A DNA stretch of 64,000 nucleotides from CAZDQL01 sp964507325 (GTDB lineage: Bacteria; Planctomycetota; UBA1135; GCA-002686595): contig CAZDQL010000030.1 in NCBI GenBank assembly GCA_964507325.1, positions 1 through 64,000 of the forward strand, written 5' to 3'. A program made the position numbers and the translations under genes. The notes beneath the pieces are model-generated. The model was not told the DNA's origin, made no database searches, and saw nothing but the letters and a program-made list of their open reading frames with translations. Positions 7,845 through 15,762 of the stretch are shown here, one piece after another; the stretch's first letter is position 1; each line of letters starts with the position of its first letter.

Positions 7845-8486
7845 GTGGCCTCCCAATTGAAGTCCTTCTGTCCCGACTGCGAGGAGCGTCTCGAGACTCC
7901 GCTGGGGTGCAACGGCTGCGGCGCGCTGCTCGACCCCGAGGCGCTGCCAGGCCCCTTCGTGGTCTTCGGGCTCGAGCCCACCTGGGAGATCGACGAGCGC
8001 GACCTCAAGCGCCGCCTGCGGCGCATCGGCCGCCTGGTGCACCCCGACTTCCACGCCACGGACCCCGAGCGGCGCTCGCGGGCCGAGTCCAACAGCGCGC
8101 GCCTGAACCGCGCCTACGAGGTGCTGCTCGACCCGTTCCTCAGGGCGGACTGGCTGATCGAGCTCCTGGGGGGGCCCAGCGAGAAGGAGGAGCGCGCCAT
8201 GCCCCCCGAGTTCCTGATGGAGGTCATGGAGTGGAACGAGGCGCTGGACGAGGCCGCGGCGACGCCGCTGGACTCGCCTGAGCGCACGGCCCTCGAGGGG
8301 CTGGCGAACACCCTGCTCGCGGAGCGCGACCGGCGCCTGGAGGCGGTCGGCGGACTCCTGACCCCCCTGCCCCCCGCCGGATCGCCGTCCCTCACCCAGG
8401 TGCGGCGCGACCTGAACGCGGTGCGCTACCTCTCGCGCGCCCTCTACAAGATCCGCGACCTGCGCTACGGAACCCCCACCAGCTGA
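7845..8486 (+). CDS. hscB: Co-chaperone HscB with an N-terminal zinc-knuckle
   Basis: J-domain co-chaperone that brings IscU to HscA and stimulates its ATPase. The 213-residue protein has the HPD motif at residues 66-68 (RLVHPDFHATDPERR) and a C-terminal helical domain of the HscB type. Unlike E. coli HscB it starts with a metal-knuckle of two CxxC pairs (C9/C12 and C22/C25, FCPDCEE and GCNGCGA), as in animal and plant HSC20. The GTG start at 7845 lies 4 bases after iscA. A long inverted-repeat element separates it from hscA. Confidence 0.92.
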   Translation: MASQLKSFCPDCEERLETPLGCNGCGALLDPEALPGPFVVFGLEPTWEIDERDLKRRLRRIGRLVHPDFHATDPERRSRAESNSARLNRAYEVLLDPFLRADWLIELLGGPSEKEERAMPPEFLMEVMEWNEALDEAAATPLDSPERTALEGLANTLLAERDRRLEAVGGLLTPLPPAGSPSLTQVRRDLNAVRYLSRALYKIRDLRYGTPTS

Positions 8487-8491
8487 ACCTC

Positions 8492-8653
8492 AGTGTCCTG
8501 TCCCCGAAGTCCGTGCACAGAATGCACGCCCCGCGACACCCATGACTTCGTTGCACCTCCTAGCTTTACCCACAGGTAAGGCGTCGTCGGCGCGCCTCGC
8601 CCTGGGCGCCGCGAGACGCGCCTTCTGCACACGGACTGCGGGGACAGGACACT
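8492..8653. repeat. 162-bp inverted-repeat element between hscB and hscA
   Basis: The 24-base arms 8492-8515 and 8630-8653 are reverse complements with one mismatch; each outer end reads AGTGTCCTGTCCCCG. A 114-base spacer lies between and holds a smaller inverted repeat (TTACC-CACA-GGTAA) but no gene. Terminal repeats of this kind with a tgtcccc core resemble REP/REPIN-type or MITE-like elements that spread without their own transposase. The second arm ends 5 bases before the hscA ATG, so it supplies the local ribosome-binding sequence. No second copy was seen in the window. Confidence 0.7.
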
Positions 8654-8658
8654 AGGCC

Positions 8659-10521
8659 ATGGGTTACATCGAGCTCGACGTCATCGACGACAGCGTCAAG
8701 GAGATCGTCATCGGCATCGACCTGGGGACCACCAACTCCCTGGCGGCGATCTGGCGCGATGGGCGCCCGGAAGTCCTGTATCCGGAAGGCGAGCCGGCGC
8801 TGGTGCCCTCGGCGGTGAGCTTCCCCGAAGGGGGTCGCCCCCTGGTCGGCCACGAGGCGCGCGCGCGCGCCGTGATCGATCCGCGCAGCACCATCTTCAG
8901 CGTCAAGCGCTTCATGGGGCGTGGGCTGAAGGACGTGGAGCTCGACCTGGACACCCTCCCCTACCGGGTGAACGAGAACGAGAACGGCGTGGCGCGCATC
9001 GAGGTCGGCGAGCGCAGCGTGACCCCCCCCGAGATCTCCGCCCTGATCCTGCGCAAGGTCTGCGACCAGGCGGCGCGCGCCTTCGGTCAGGCCGAAGTGA
9101 AGAGCGCCGTGATCACCGTCCCCGCCTACTTCGACGACGCCCAGCGCCAGGCGACGCGCGACGCCGCACGCCTGGCGGGGATCGAGGTGCTGCGCATCGT
9201 CAATGAGCCCACCGCCGCCAGCCTGGCCTACGGTCTGGATCAGAAGGGCGAGGGCACGGTGGTGGTCTACGACCTGGGGGGCGGCACCTTCGACGTCTCG
9301 GCGCTCTCGATCGAGGATGGGGTCTTCCAGGTGCTCGCCACCCACGGCGACACGCGCCTCGGCGGGGACGACTTCGACCGCGTCCTGGTCGACCTGGCGC
9401 GCGAGGAGCTGCGCGGCACCCTCTCCGAGGAGGAGCTGGCGGATCCGGCCTTCCTGCAGGCCGCGCGCCTGGCGGCGGAGAAGTGCAAGATGGCGCTCTC
9501 CACCGACCGCGAGCACGACCTGCGCCTGGTGCTCCCCGACCGCGACCTGAACTGGCGCCGCACCGTGACGCGCGAGGAGTTCGAGGCGCGCATCGCGCCC
9601 CTCGTCCAGCGCACCCTGGGCTGCTGCCGGCGCGCCCTGTCGGACGCCCAGATCGAGGTCTCCGACGTCGACGAGGTGGTGGCGGTGGGCGGCTCCACGC
9701 GCGTCCCGGCGGTGCGCCGCGCCCTGGCGGAGCTCTTCGAGCGCGAGCCGCACACCGAGCTCGATCCGGACCAGGTGGTGGCGCTGGGCGCCGCCGTGCA
9801 GGCCCAGATCCTGATAGGCGGCACCCGGGACATCCTGCTGATGGACGTGACCCCCCTCTCGCTGGGCCTCGAGACGATGGGGGGCGCGGTGGCCAAGCTG
9901 ATCGAGCGCAATTCCACCGTGCCGTGCAGCCACACGGAGGGCTTCACCACCTACGTGGACGGTCAGACCGCCATCGACTTCCACGTCGTGCAAGGGGAGC
10001 GCGAGATGGCGACCGACTGCCGCACCCTGGGCCGCTTCAAGCTCAGCGGCCTGCCCTCGATGCCCGCCGGCCTGCCGCGCGTCGCGGTGCGCTTCCACAT
10101 CGACGCCGACGGCGTCCTGACGGTCACCGCCAAGGAGCAGTCCAGCGGCGTGCGCGCCGAGATCGAGTGCAAGCCACTGCACGGCCTCACCGACGACGAG
10201 GTGGAGGGTATGCTGCAAACCGCCTTCGACCACGCCGCCGCCGACTTCGACGCCCGCCGCGCCGCCGACCTCGACGCGGAGCTGGGCACCATGCTGAACG
10301 CCATCGAGAAGAACCTCGACACCGGGCGCGAGCACCTGGACCGCGAGGCCTTCGAAGACCTCGAAGCCGCCGTCAATCAGGCGCGGGAGGCGCGCGAGAC
10401 CTCCGACCTGGACCGCCTGCAGACCGCCCGCGACGCCCTGGAACAGGCCTCCCTGCCTCTGGCCGCCCTCCTGATGGACGGCGTGGTCAAGGAGGCGATC
10501 ATGGGCAAGAAGCTCGAATAG
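8659..10521 (+). CDS. hscA: Hsp70-type chaperone HscA
   Basis: Specialised Hsp70 that binds the LPPVK motif of IscU and drives cluster transfer. The 620-residue protein has the ATPase domain (GIDLGTTNSLAA near residue 20, VVVYDLGGGTFDVSAL, VVAVGGSTRVPAVR), the interdomain linker region (DVTPLSLGLETMGG near 395) and a substrate-binding domain, with the length expected of HscA rather than DnaK (no long acidic C-terminal tail). Gene order iscSUA-hscBA fixes the assignment. The start lies immediately after an inverted-repeat element. No fdx or iscX follows; a ferredoxin gene is found 15 kb away. Confidence 0.94.
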   Translation: MGYIELDVIDDSVKEIVIGIDLGTTNSLAAIWRDGRPEVLYPEGEPALVPSAVSFPEGGRPLVGHEARARAVIDPRSTIFSVKRFMGRGLKDVELDLDTLPYRVNENENGVARIEVGERSVTPPEISALILRKVCDQAARAFGQAEVKSAVITVPAYFDDAQRQATRDAARLAGIEVLRIVNEPTAASLAYGLDQKGEGTVVVYDLGGGTFDVSALSIEDGVFQVLATHGDTRLGGDDFDRVLVDLAREELRGTLSEEELADPAFLQAARLAAEKCKMALSTDREHDLRLVLPDRDLNWRRTVTREEFEARIAPLVQRTLGCCRRALSDAQIEVSDVDEVVAVGGSTRVPAVRRALAELFEREPHTELDPDQVVALGAAVQAQILIGGTRDILLMDVTPLSLGLETMGGAVAKLIERNSTVPCSHTEGFTTYVDGQTAIDFHVVQGEREMATDCRTLGRFKLSGLPSMPAGLPRVAVRFHIDADGVLTVTAKEQSSGVRAEIECKPLHGLTDDEVEGMLQTAFDHAAADFDARRAADLDAELGTMLNAIEKNLDTGREHLDREAFEDLEAAVNQAREARETSDLDRLQTARDALEQASLPLAALLMDGVVKEAIMGKKLE

Positions 10522-10522
10522 G

Positions 10523-10549
10523 AGCCTGCGCCATAGGTGTCCGCAGGCT
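10523..10549. terminator. Hairpin between convergent hscA and asd
   Basis: AGCCTGCG (10523-10530) pairs perfectly with CGCAGGCT (10542-10549) around an 11-base loop, starting 2 bases after the hscA stop and ending 2 bases before the asd stop. Its place between convergent genes suggests a bidirectional terminator. The U-run is short (ttct), so efficiency is uncertain. Confidence 0.55.
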
Positions 10550-10550
10550 T

Positions 10551-11603
10551 CTAGCCCGACGCCGCGTACGCCAGCTCCGCCGCCAGGATCGCTCCCCCCG
10601 CCGCTCCCCGCACGGTGTTGTGGGAGAGGCACACGAAGCGCCAACCCAGCACGGGACAGGGCTGCAGGCGTCCGACGGTGCACGTCATCCCGCCACCCAG
10701 CTCGCGGTGGAGGCGCGGTTGGGGTGCGGCGGGGTCGTCGAGGTAGTGCACCGGGCGGGAGGGAGCGCTCGGCAGGTCGAGCGCTTGGGGTAGGGAGACG
10801 AACTCGCGCCAGGCGGCGAGGATCTCCACCCGCGTCGCGGGCCGTTCCAGCTCCAGCGAGACGCAGAGCGTGTGGCCGTCGAGCACCGGCACGCGGTTGC
10901 ACTGGGCGCTGACCACCACCTCCGCCTCGCGCTCGGGGGTGCCGAGGATCTTGCGCGTCTCGGTGGTGAGCTTCTCCTCCTCGGAGGGGATGTAGGGCAC
11001 CAGGTTGTCGATCAGCTCCAGGCTGTGGGCCCCGATCAGGCCCGCGCCGCTGAGCGCCTGCATCGTCACCACGTGGGCGCGGCGCACGCCGAAGGCGCGC
11101 TCGAGGGGAGCCAAGGCCAGCACCAGACCGATCGTCGAGCAGTTGGGGTTGGCGACGATGCCGCCGCGCCAGGTCGCAGCTCCCACGGGGCTGGGGAGCA
11201 TCCCCAGGTGGTCGGGGTTCACCTCGGGCACCAGGAGCGGCACGTCGGGGTCCATGCGGTGGCTCGACGCGTTGGTGACCACCAGCGCCCCCGCTTGCGC
11301 GAGAGCGCTCTCGAGCGGTCCGGCGACGGAGGCGTCGAGGGCCGAGAAGACGAGCGGCACGTCGATCGGCGGCGCCGGCTCGATCAGCGGGAGCGCCGCG
11401 GCGCGCTCCGGCAGCGGCGTGGCCTGCATCCAGCGCACCGCCTCGCCGTAGGCTCGCCCCGCCTTCCCGGGGGAGGCCGCCAGCGCCACCGGCTCGAACC
11501 AAGGATGCCGATCGAGCCGCTCGACGAAGCGCTGCCCCACGCTCCCTGTGGCGCCCAGGACGGCGCAGGGGATGCGGGTGGAGTGCCCGGGTGCGAAGCT
11601 CAT
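10551..11603 (-). CDS. asd: Aspartate-semialdehyde dehydrogenase (archaeal/fungal-type)
   Basis: Reduces aspartyl phosphate to aspartate semialdehyde for lysine, threonine and methionine synthesis. The 350-residue protein has the NADP-binding GATGSVGQRF at residues 17-26, the catalytic cysteine C155 in NPNCSTIGL, and the active-site block GAHSLELIDNLVPYI with EEEKLTTETRKIL. The ANPNCSTIGL context and length match the archaeal/fungal subgroup rather than E. coli Asd. Its ATG sits one base after the stop of gpmI on the same strand, so the two probably form an operon. Confidence 0.92.
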   Translation of the reverse strand: MSFAPGHSTRIPCAVLGATGSVGQRFVERLDRHPWFEPVALAASPGKAGRAYGEAVRWMQATPLPERAAALPLIEPAPPIDVPLVFSALDASVAGPLESALAQAGALVVTNASSHRMDPDVPLLVPEVNPDHLGMLPSPVGAATWRGGIVANPNCSTIGLVLALAPLERAFGVRRAHVVTMQALSGAGLIGAHSLELIDNLVPYIPSEEEKLTTETRKILGTPEREAEVVVSAQCNRVPVLDGHTLCVSLELERPATRVEILAAWREFVSLPQALDLPSAPSRPVHYLDDPAAPQPRLHRELGGGMTCTVGRLQPCPVLGWRFVCLSHNTVRGAAGGAILAAELAYAASG

Positions 11604-11604
11604 G

Positions 11605-13134
11605 TCAGGCCAGGAGCGAGACCCCGTCCATCCCCTCCGAGGGCTCGAGGTCGAGGAAGCCCAGCAGGGTCGGCGCCACGTCCGCCAGGATCCCGCGCTC
11701 GCGCAGTCGGGTCCCGATCAGATCGTCGGCGCAGAAGACGATCGGCACCGGGTTCAGGGTGTGGGCGGTGTGGGGCTGGTCGTTCTCCGGGTCCCAGAGC
11801 TGCTCGGAGTTGCCGTGGTCGGCGGTGATCGCCACCAGGCCGCCACGGGAGACCACCGCGGGCACGATGCGGCGCAGGCACTCGTCCACGGTGCGGACCG
11901 CCCGCAGGGCGGCTTCGTAGACCCCCGTGTGCCCCACCATGTCGGCGTTGGCGAAGTTGACCACGTAGACGTCCGTCTCCCCGGCAGCCAGGTCGGCGAG
12001 CAGGGCGTCGGTGACCCCGGGGGCGCTCATCTCCGGCTGCAGATCGTAGGTGGCCACCTTGGGGCTCGGAATCAGAAGGCGCTCCTCGCCGGGGAAGGGC
12101 GCCTCTTCGCCGCCGGAGAAGAAGAAGGTCACGTGGGCGTACTTCTCCGTCTCCGCCAGCCGCTTCTGGCGCAGGCCGGCGGCCGAGACCAGCTCGGGAA
12201 AGATGCCGCGCAGCTCCTCCGGCGGGTAGGCGATCGGGAAGGGGAAGTCGGCGCGGTACTGGGTCATGGTGACGATCTCGAGGCGCACGCGCTTGCGCCG
12301 TTCGAAGCCGTCGAAGTCGTCGTAGGCCAGCGCCTCGCAGATCTGACGCACCCGATCCGCGCGGAAGTTGAAGACGATCAGGGCGTCCCCCTCCTCGAAG
12401 CGCCCCTCCTCGGGCGAGCCGATCACGACCGGCTCGACGAACTCGTCGGTGACGTCCGCCTCGTAGGAGCGACGCAGCGCCTCGACCGCCGTAGGTGCCC
12501 GCTCACCCTCGCCCAGCAGGAAGAGGTCGTAGGCGCGCACCACCCGCTCCCAGCGCTTGTCGCGGTCCATCCCCCAGTAGCGCCCGACCACCGACGCGAT
12601 GCGGCCGACGCCGGCGTCGGCGATGTCGCGCTCGAGGGCTTCGATAAGGCCCGCACCCGAGCGGGGCGGGGTGTCGCGGCCGTCGGTCAGGGCGTGCACG
12701 CAGACGGTCTCGGGAGCCAAGCCGCGCTTGGCCGCGAGCTTCAGGAGCTGGCGCAGGTGGTTGTCGGCGGAGTGCACGCCCCCGTTGGAGACCAGGCCCA
12801 GGAGGTGCAGCTTCTTCCCCTCCCGGAGCACCCGGTCCATCGGGGTCGAGAAGGCCTCCAGCCGATCGAACTCCCCCTGCTCGATCGACTTGTCGATGCG
12901 CGAGATGTTCTGGTACACCACCCGGCCCGCGCCCAGATTCATGTGCCCCACCTCGCTGTTGCCCATGATCCCCAGCGGCAGCCCCACCTCGCGCCCACAG
13001 GCGGTGAGCAGGGTGTGGGGGTACTTGGCGAGGAGCTCGTGGAAGAAGGGCGCGGCGGGCAGGATGGCGTTCGAATCCTCCTCCCGGCGGTGCCCCCAGC
13101 CGTCCAGAACGAGCAAGAGCAGGGGCCGCTTCAC
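11605..13134 (-). CDS. gpmI: Cofactor-independent phosphoglycerate mutase
   Basis: Interconverts 3- and 2-phosphoglycerate in glycolysis through a phosphoserine and two manganese ions. The 509-residue protein starts KRPLLLLVLDGWGHR; S21 in REEDSNAI is the phospho-accepting serine. Other blocks are intact: GNSEVGHMNLGAGRVVYQN, ALTDGRDTPPRSG and the C-terminal ADHGNSEQ. The GTG at 13132-13134 gives the family N-terminus and has GAGG 7 bases upstream; an in-frame GTG at 13149 would add five residues. Downstream asd begins one base after the stop. Confidence 0.95.
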   Translation of the reverse strand: MKRPLLLLVLDGWGHRREEDSNAILPAAPFFHELLAKYPHTLLTACGREVGLPLGIMGNSEVGHMNLGAGRVVYQNISRIDKSIEQGEFDRLEAFSTPMDRVLREGKKLHLLGLVSNGGVHSADNHLRQLLKLAAKRGLAPETVCVHALTDGRDTPPRSGAGLIEALERDIADAGVGRIASVVGRYWGMDRDKRWERVVRAYDLFLLGEGERAPTAVEALRRSYEADVTDEFVEPVVIGSPEEGRFEEGDALIVFNFRADRVRQICEALAYDDFDGFERRKRVRLEIVTMTQYRADFPFPIAYPPEELRGIFPELVSAAGLRQKRLAETEKYAHVTFFFSGGEEAPFPGEERLLIPSPKVATYDLQPEMSAPGVTDALLADLAAGETDVYVVNFANADMVGHTGVYEAALRAVRTVDECLRRIVPAVVSRGGLVAITADHGNSEQLWDPENDQPHTAHTLNPVPIVFCADDLIGTRLRERGILADVAPTLLGFLDLEPSEGMDGVSLLA

Positions 13135-13230
13135 GCCGACACCTCGCACCGGCGGCTCCGGGGAGCCATACTGTCGACGACCGGTGTCCCGGCAGGTGCA
13201 CCGGTGGACCCCCTAGCAGGAGAGCAAGCC

Positions 13231-14067
13231 ATGGCGATGATCAGGTGGCGACGTAAGGAACGGACGGGGCGGGATCGCGAAGGGGCGAGAGTCTACCCGA
13301 GGGGGGGACGCCGCGCCCTCCGGGGACCGCGCCTCCTGTTGGCCGGATGCGTGGCGGTCCTGGCGCCCTCTTGCGCCGGGATGAACTTCTTCTCCCTCGA
13401 GGAGGACCTGGAGCTCGGCCGGCAGACCTACGCGGAGATCCTGGCGAGCGAGCAGCTCGTGGTCTCCGGCCCGACCTACCAAATGGTCAACCGCGTGATG
13501 GACCGCCTGGTGGTCTCCGCCCGCGTCGATGAGCCCGAGATCGTGGACGCCTTCGAATGGGAGGTGAACCTGATCGCCAACGACCAGATGATCAACGCCT
13601 TCGCCCTCCCGGGGGGCAAGATGGCGGTCTACACGGGGATCCTGCCCGTGGCGCAGACGGAGGCGGGGCTGGCGGTGGTGATGGGCCACGAGATCGCCCA
13701 CGTGATCGAGCGCCACGGGACGGAGGCGATGACCAAGCAGCTCGGCTACGCGGTCATCATCGAGCTGCTCTTCGAGGGGGACTCGAAGGACCTCGCCTAC
13801 CTGGCCAACGCGCTCCTGCAACTCAAGTACGGCCGCGGCGCCGAGCTGGAGGCGGACGCCAAGGGCCTGATCTACATGGCGCGAGCGGGCTACGACCCGC
13901 GCACGGCGCGGGGCTTCTGGATGCGCATGACGGAGGCGGGGGGCGAGGCCCCGCCCGAGTTCTTCTCCACCCATCCGTCGGGGGAGCGCCGCATCGACCA
14001 GATCGAGGACCAGCTGTCGGAAGCTATCCCGATTTACGAGGCATCCCAGGCAGCGCAAGGCCGCTGA
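13231..14067 (+). CDS. M48-family metallopeptidase, probable lipoprotein
   Basis: Zinc peptidase of the M48 (Ste24/HtpX/BepA) superfamily, likely acting in the periplasm on envelope proteins. The 278-residue protein has a basic N-terminus, a hydrophobic segment with lipobox-like ends (LLLAGC, LAPSCAG), the zinc motif HEIAH at 153-157 and the third ligand in ELEAD near residue 207. LPGGKMAVYTGIL before the motif and the FFSTHPSGERRID block after it are typical of the BepA/LoiP-like group. Start ATG 13231 has AGGAG nearby. Hairpin 14116-14146 may end its transcript. Confidence 0.88.
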   Translation: MAMIRWRRKERTGRDREGARVYPRGGRRALRGPRLLLAGCVAVLAPSCAGMNFFSLEEDLELGRQTYAEILASEQLVVSGPTYQMVNRVMDRLVVSARVDEPEIVDAFEWEVNLIANDQMINAFALPGGKMAVYTGILPVAQTEAGLAVVMGHEIAHVIERHGTEAMTKQLGYAVIIELLFEGDSKDLAYLANALLQLKYGRGAELEADAKGLIYMARAGYDPRTARGFWMRMTEAGGEAPPEFFSTHPSGERRIDQIEDQLSEAIPIYEASQAAQGR

Positions 14068-14092
14068 CCCCCGGCACGCCGTCGGCCACAAA

Positions 14093-14146
14093 CCCTTGCT
14101 TTACAAGGGCTTACGCCTGTCCCCTCCTCGCGACAGGGGATCTTTT
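14093..14146 (+). terminator. Hairpins after the M48 gene, the second terminator-like
   Basis: Two stem-loops lie after the M48 gene: CCCTTG/CAAGGG at 14093-14109, and CCTGTC (14116-14121) with GACAGG (14132-14137), followed by ATCTTTT. The second could alternatively pair CCCCT with AGGGG. The T-run makes it a reasonable intrinsic terminator. Confidence 0.5.
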
Positions 14147-14205
14147 CGTCAAGTTGTCGAGGAGCTCGCCCCCGGAAAGCTCGATGCTGCGGATACAGAC
14201 GTCTA

Positions 14206-14229
14206 GACCCCGGGGATTTCCCCGGGGTC
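14206..14229. promoter_or_regulatory. 24-base palindrome upstream of the GlgA homologue
   Basis: GACCCCGGGGA and TCCCCGGGGTC form an 11-bp perfect inverted repeat with only TT between them, 54 bases before the start codon. It could be an operator or a strong hairpin in the mRNA leader. Nothing identifies a partner. Confidence 0.4.
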
Positions 14230-14283
14230 GTCGCCCATTCCCGCCAGCGAGATCCGCCACCGCCAGGAGCGCCAGCGACGCCC

Positions 14284-15762
14284 GTGAAGGTCGCCTTCGT
14301 CACCCCCGAGCTCCTCTCCTTGGTGCGCCGGACCTCCGTGGCGGAGATCTCGGAGTTCCTACCGCGGACCCTGGTGCGCCTGGGGACCGAGGTGCGGATC
14401 TTCCTGCCCTACCACGAGGACGTGGACGAGCGCAAGCTCGCGGACCTGGTCACGATCGGCTCCGTCCAGGTGCAGGACTGCAACCGCAAGACGACTTGTG
14501 ACCTGCACCAGGGGATGCTGGGTGAGCTGCCGGTGGTGCTCGTCGACCACCCCGAGCTCTTCCGCAACCGTCACCCCTACGGGGGGGACGAGGGTCCCTA
14601 CGCCGACAACTGGCGCCGCTACGCGGTCTTCGCCCGCGCCGTGCTGGAGGCCTTGGAGGTGGCCAGCTTCGCCCCTGCGGTTCTGCACTGCCTGGACTGG
14701 ACTGCTGGTCTGATCCCCCTGCTGCAGAAGCTCGAATTCGGCCCCCGCGAGGAGCACGCCACGGCCAAGGCGGGCACCTACCTCGGCATCCACAACTTCG
14801 CCATGCAGGGGGCGTTCGAGCGCGAGATCCTGCCGCGCATCGGCATCCCCCACCACTACTTCCGGTCGATCGATGGCGTCGAGCTGGACGGCAAGGTGAA
14901 CTTCCTCAAGGCCGGCGCCGAGTTCGCCACCATCATCGGCACCCACTCACCGAGCACGGCGCGGCGCATCGTCGAGATGGACCGCGGCGACGGGTTGGAG
15001 GAGACCTTCAAGCGACGCAAGAAGGAGCTCGTCGGGGTGCTCTCCGGCATCGACTACCGCGCCTGGGATCCCTCCAGCGACCCGCTCTTGGCGAAGCCCT
15101 TCTCGGGGGAGGAGGCCGACCCCACCAAGGGCAAGCGCAAGTGCAAGGCCGCGCTGCAGGAGGGCCTGGGACTGGACAGCGGTCCGCGCACCCCCCTGGT
15201 GACGATCATCGGACGCTTCGACACGGACAGCGGCTTCGACATCCTGGCCCAGGCGCTGACCCCCGTGCTCGAGCGCAACCTGCAGCTGGTCCTGATGGGG
15301 CCCGGGAGCCCTGAGATCCTGGAGCGCATCCGCACCGTCGAACAGACCTTCGTCGGCCGCTGCCGGGTGATCGAGGGCTACGACGTGAACACCGCCCACA
15401 CCCTGCTGGGCGGGGCGGACATCCTCATCCAGCCCTCCCACTACCACGCCTCGAATGCCCTGTGCGCCATCGCCATGCGCTACGGGGTGGCTCCGATCCT
15501 GTACGCGCACAGCGGACTCGAGGACACCGTGATCGACGCCACCGAGCAGAAGGACCTGGGCACCGGCTTCCTCTTCCAGCGCTACAACTCGGAGAGCCTC
15601 TTGGAGGGGCTCGATGCCGCGCGGGCGATCTACCGCAAGGCCGGGGAGTGGAAGGCGCTGGTCAAGCGCTGCTTGGCGCAGGACTTCTCGTGGATGGAGA
15701 GCGGGCGCCAGTACCTGAAGGCCTACCGCCGCGTGACCCGCCGCGTACGCGGGCGCAAGTAG
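14284..15762 (+). CDS. GlgA-family (GT5) protein lacking catalytic residues
   Basis: Clearly homologous to glycogen/starch synthase along its 492 residues (IHNFAMQG, NFLKAGAEFATIIGTHSP, ELVGVLSGIDYRAWDPSSD, SGLEDTVID), but the active site is gone. The ADP-glucose loop KTGGL is replaced by RRTSV (residues 15-19). In the RLTSQKG equivalent (RFDTDSG, 311-317) the arginine stays but the catalytic lysine is S316. In the FEPCGL equivalent (YHASNA, 387-392) the catalytic glutamate is H388. The fold is probably kept while synthase activity is lost, so a regulatory or binding role is inferred. GTG start 14284; the ROK kinase gene starts directly after its stop. Confidence 0.82.
   Translation: MKVAFVTPELLSLVRRTSVAEISEFLPRTLVRLGTEVRIFLPYHEDVDERKLADLVTIGSVQVQDCNRKTTCDLHQGMLGELPVVLVDHPELFRNRHPYGGDEGPYADNWRRYAVFARAVLEALEVASFAPAVLHCLDWTAGLIPLLQKLEFGPREEHATAKAGTYLGIHNFAMQGAFEREILPRIGIPHHYFRSIDGVELDGKVNFLKAGAEFATIIGTHSPSTARRIVEMDRGDGLEETFKRRKKELVGVLSGIDYRAWDPSSDPLLAKPFSGEEADPTKGKRKCKAALQEGLGLDSGPRTPLVTIIGRFDTDSGFDILAQALTPVLERNLQLVLMGPGSPEILERIRTVEQTFVGRCRVIEGYDVNTAHTLLGGADILIQPSHYHASNALCAIAMRYGVAPILYAHSGLEDTVIDATEQKDLGTGFLFQRYNSESLLEGLDAARAIYRKAGEWKALVKRCLAQDFSWMESGRQYLKAYRRVTRRVRGRK

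Noticed and set aside
8566..11502. A 978-codon open frame on the minus strand across hscA and asd
   Set aside because: It is the antisense shadow of two well-defined genes in high-GC DNA and its translation is low-complexity.
13060..13090. gttcgaatcctcc as the T-arm of a tRNA
   Set aside because: It lies inside gpmI and has no acceptor or anticodon stem around it.
11548..13230. An N-terminal extension of more than 500 codons on the M48 peptidase
   Set aside because: It runs antisense through gpmI; the ATG at 13231 has a Shine-Dalgarno and begins the lipoprotein signal.
14206..14229. Riboswitch upstream of the GlgA homologue
   Set aside because: Only a simple palindrome is present; no conserved aptamer-like core was recognised.
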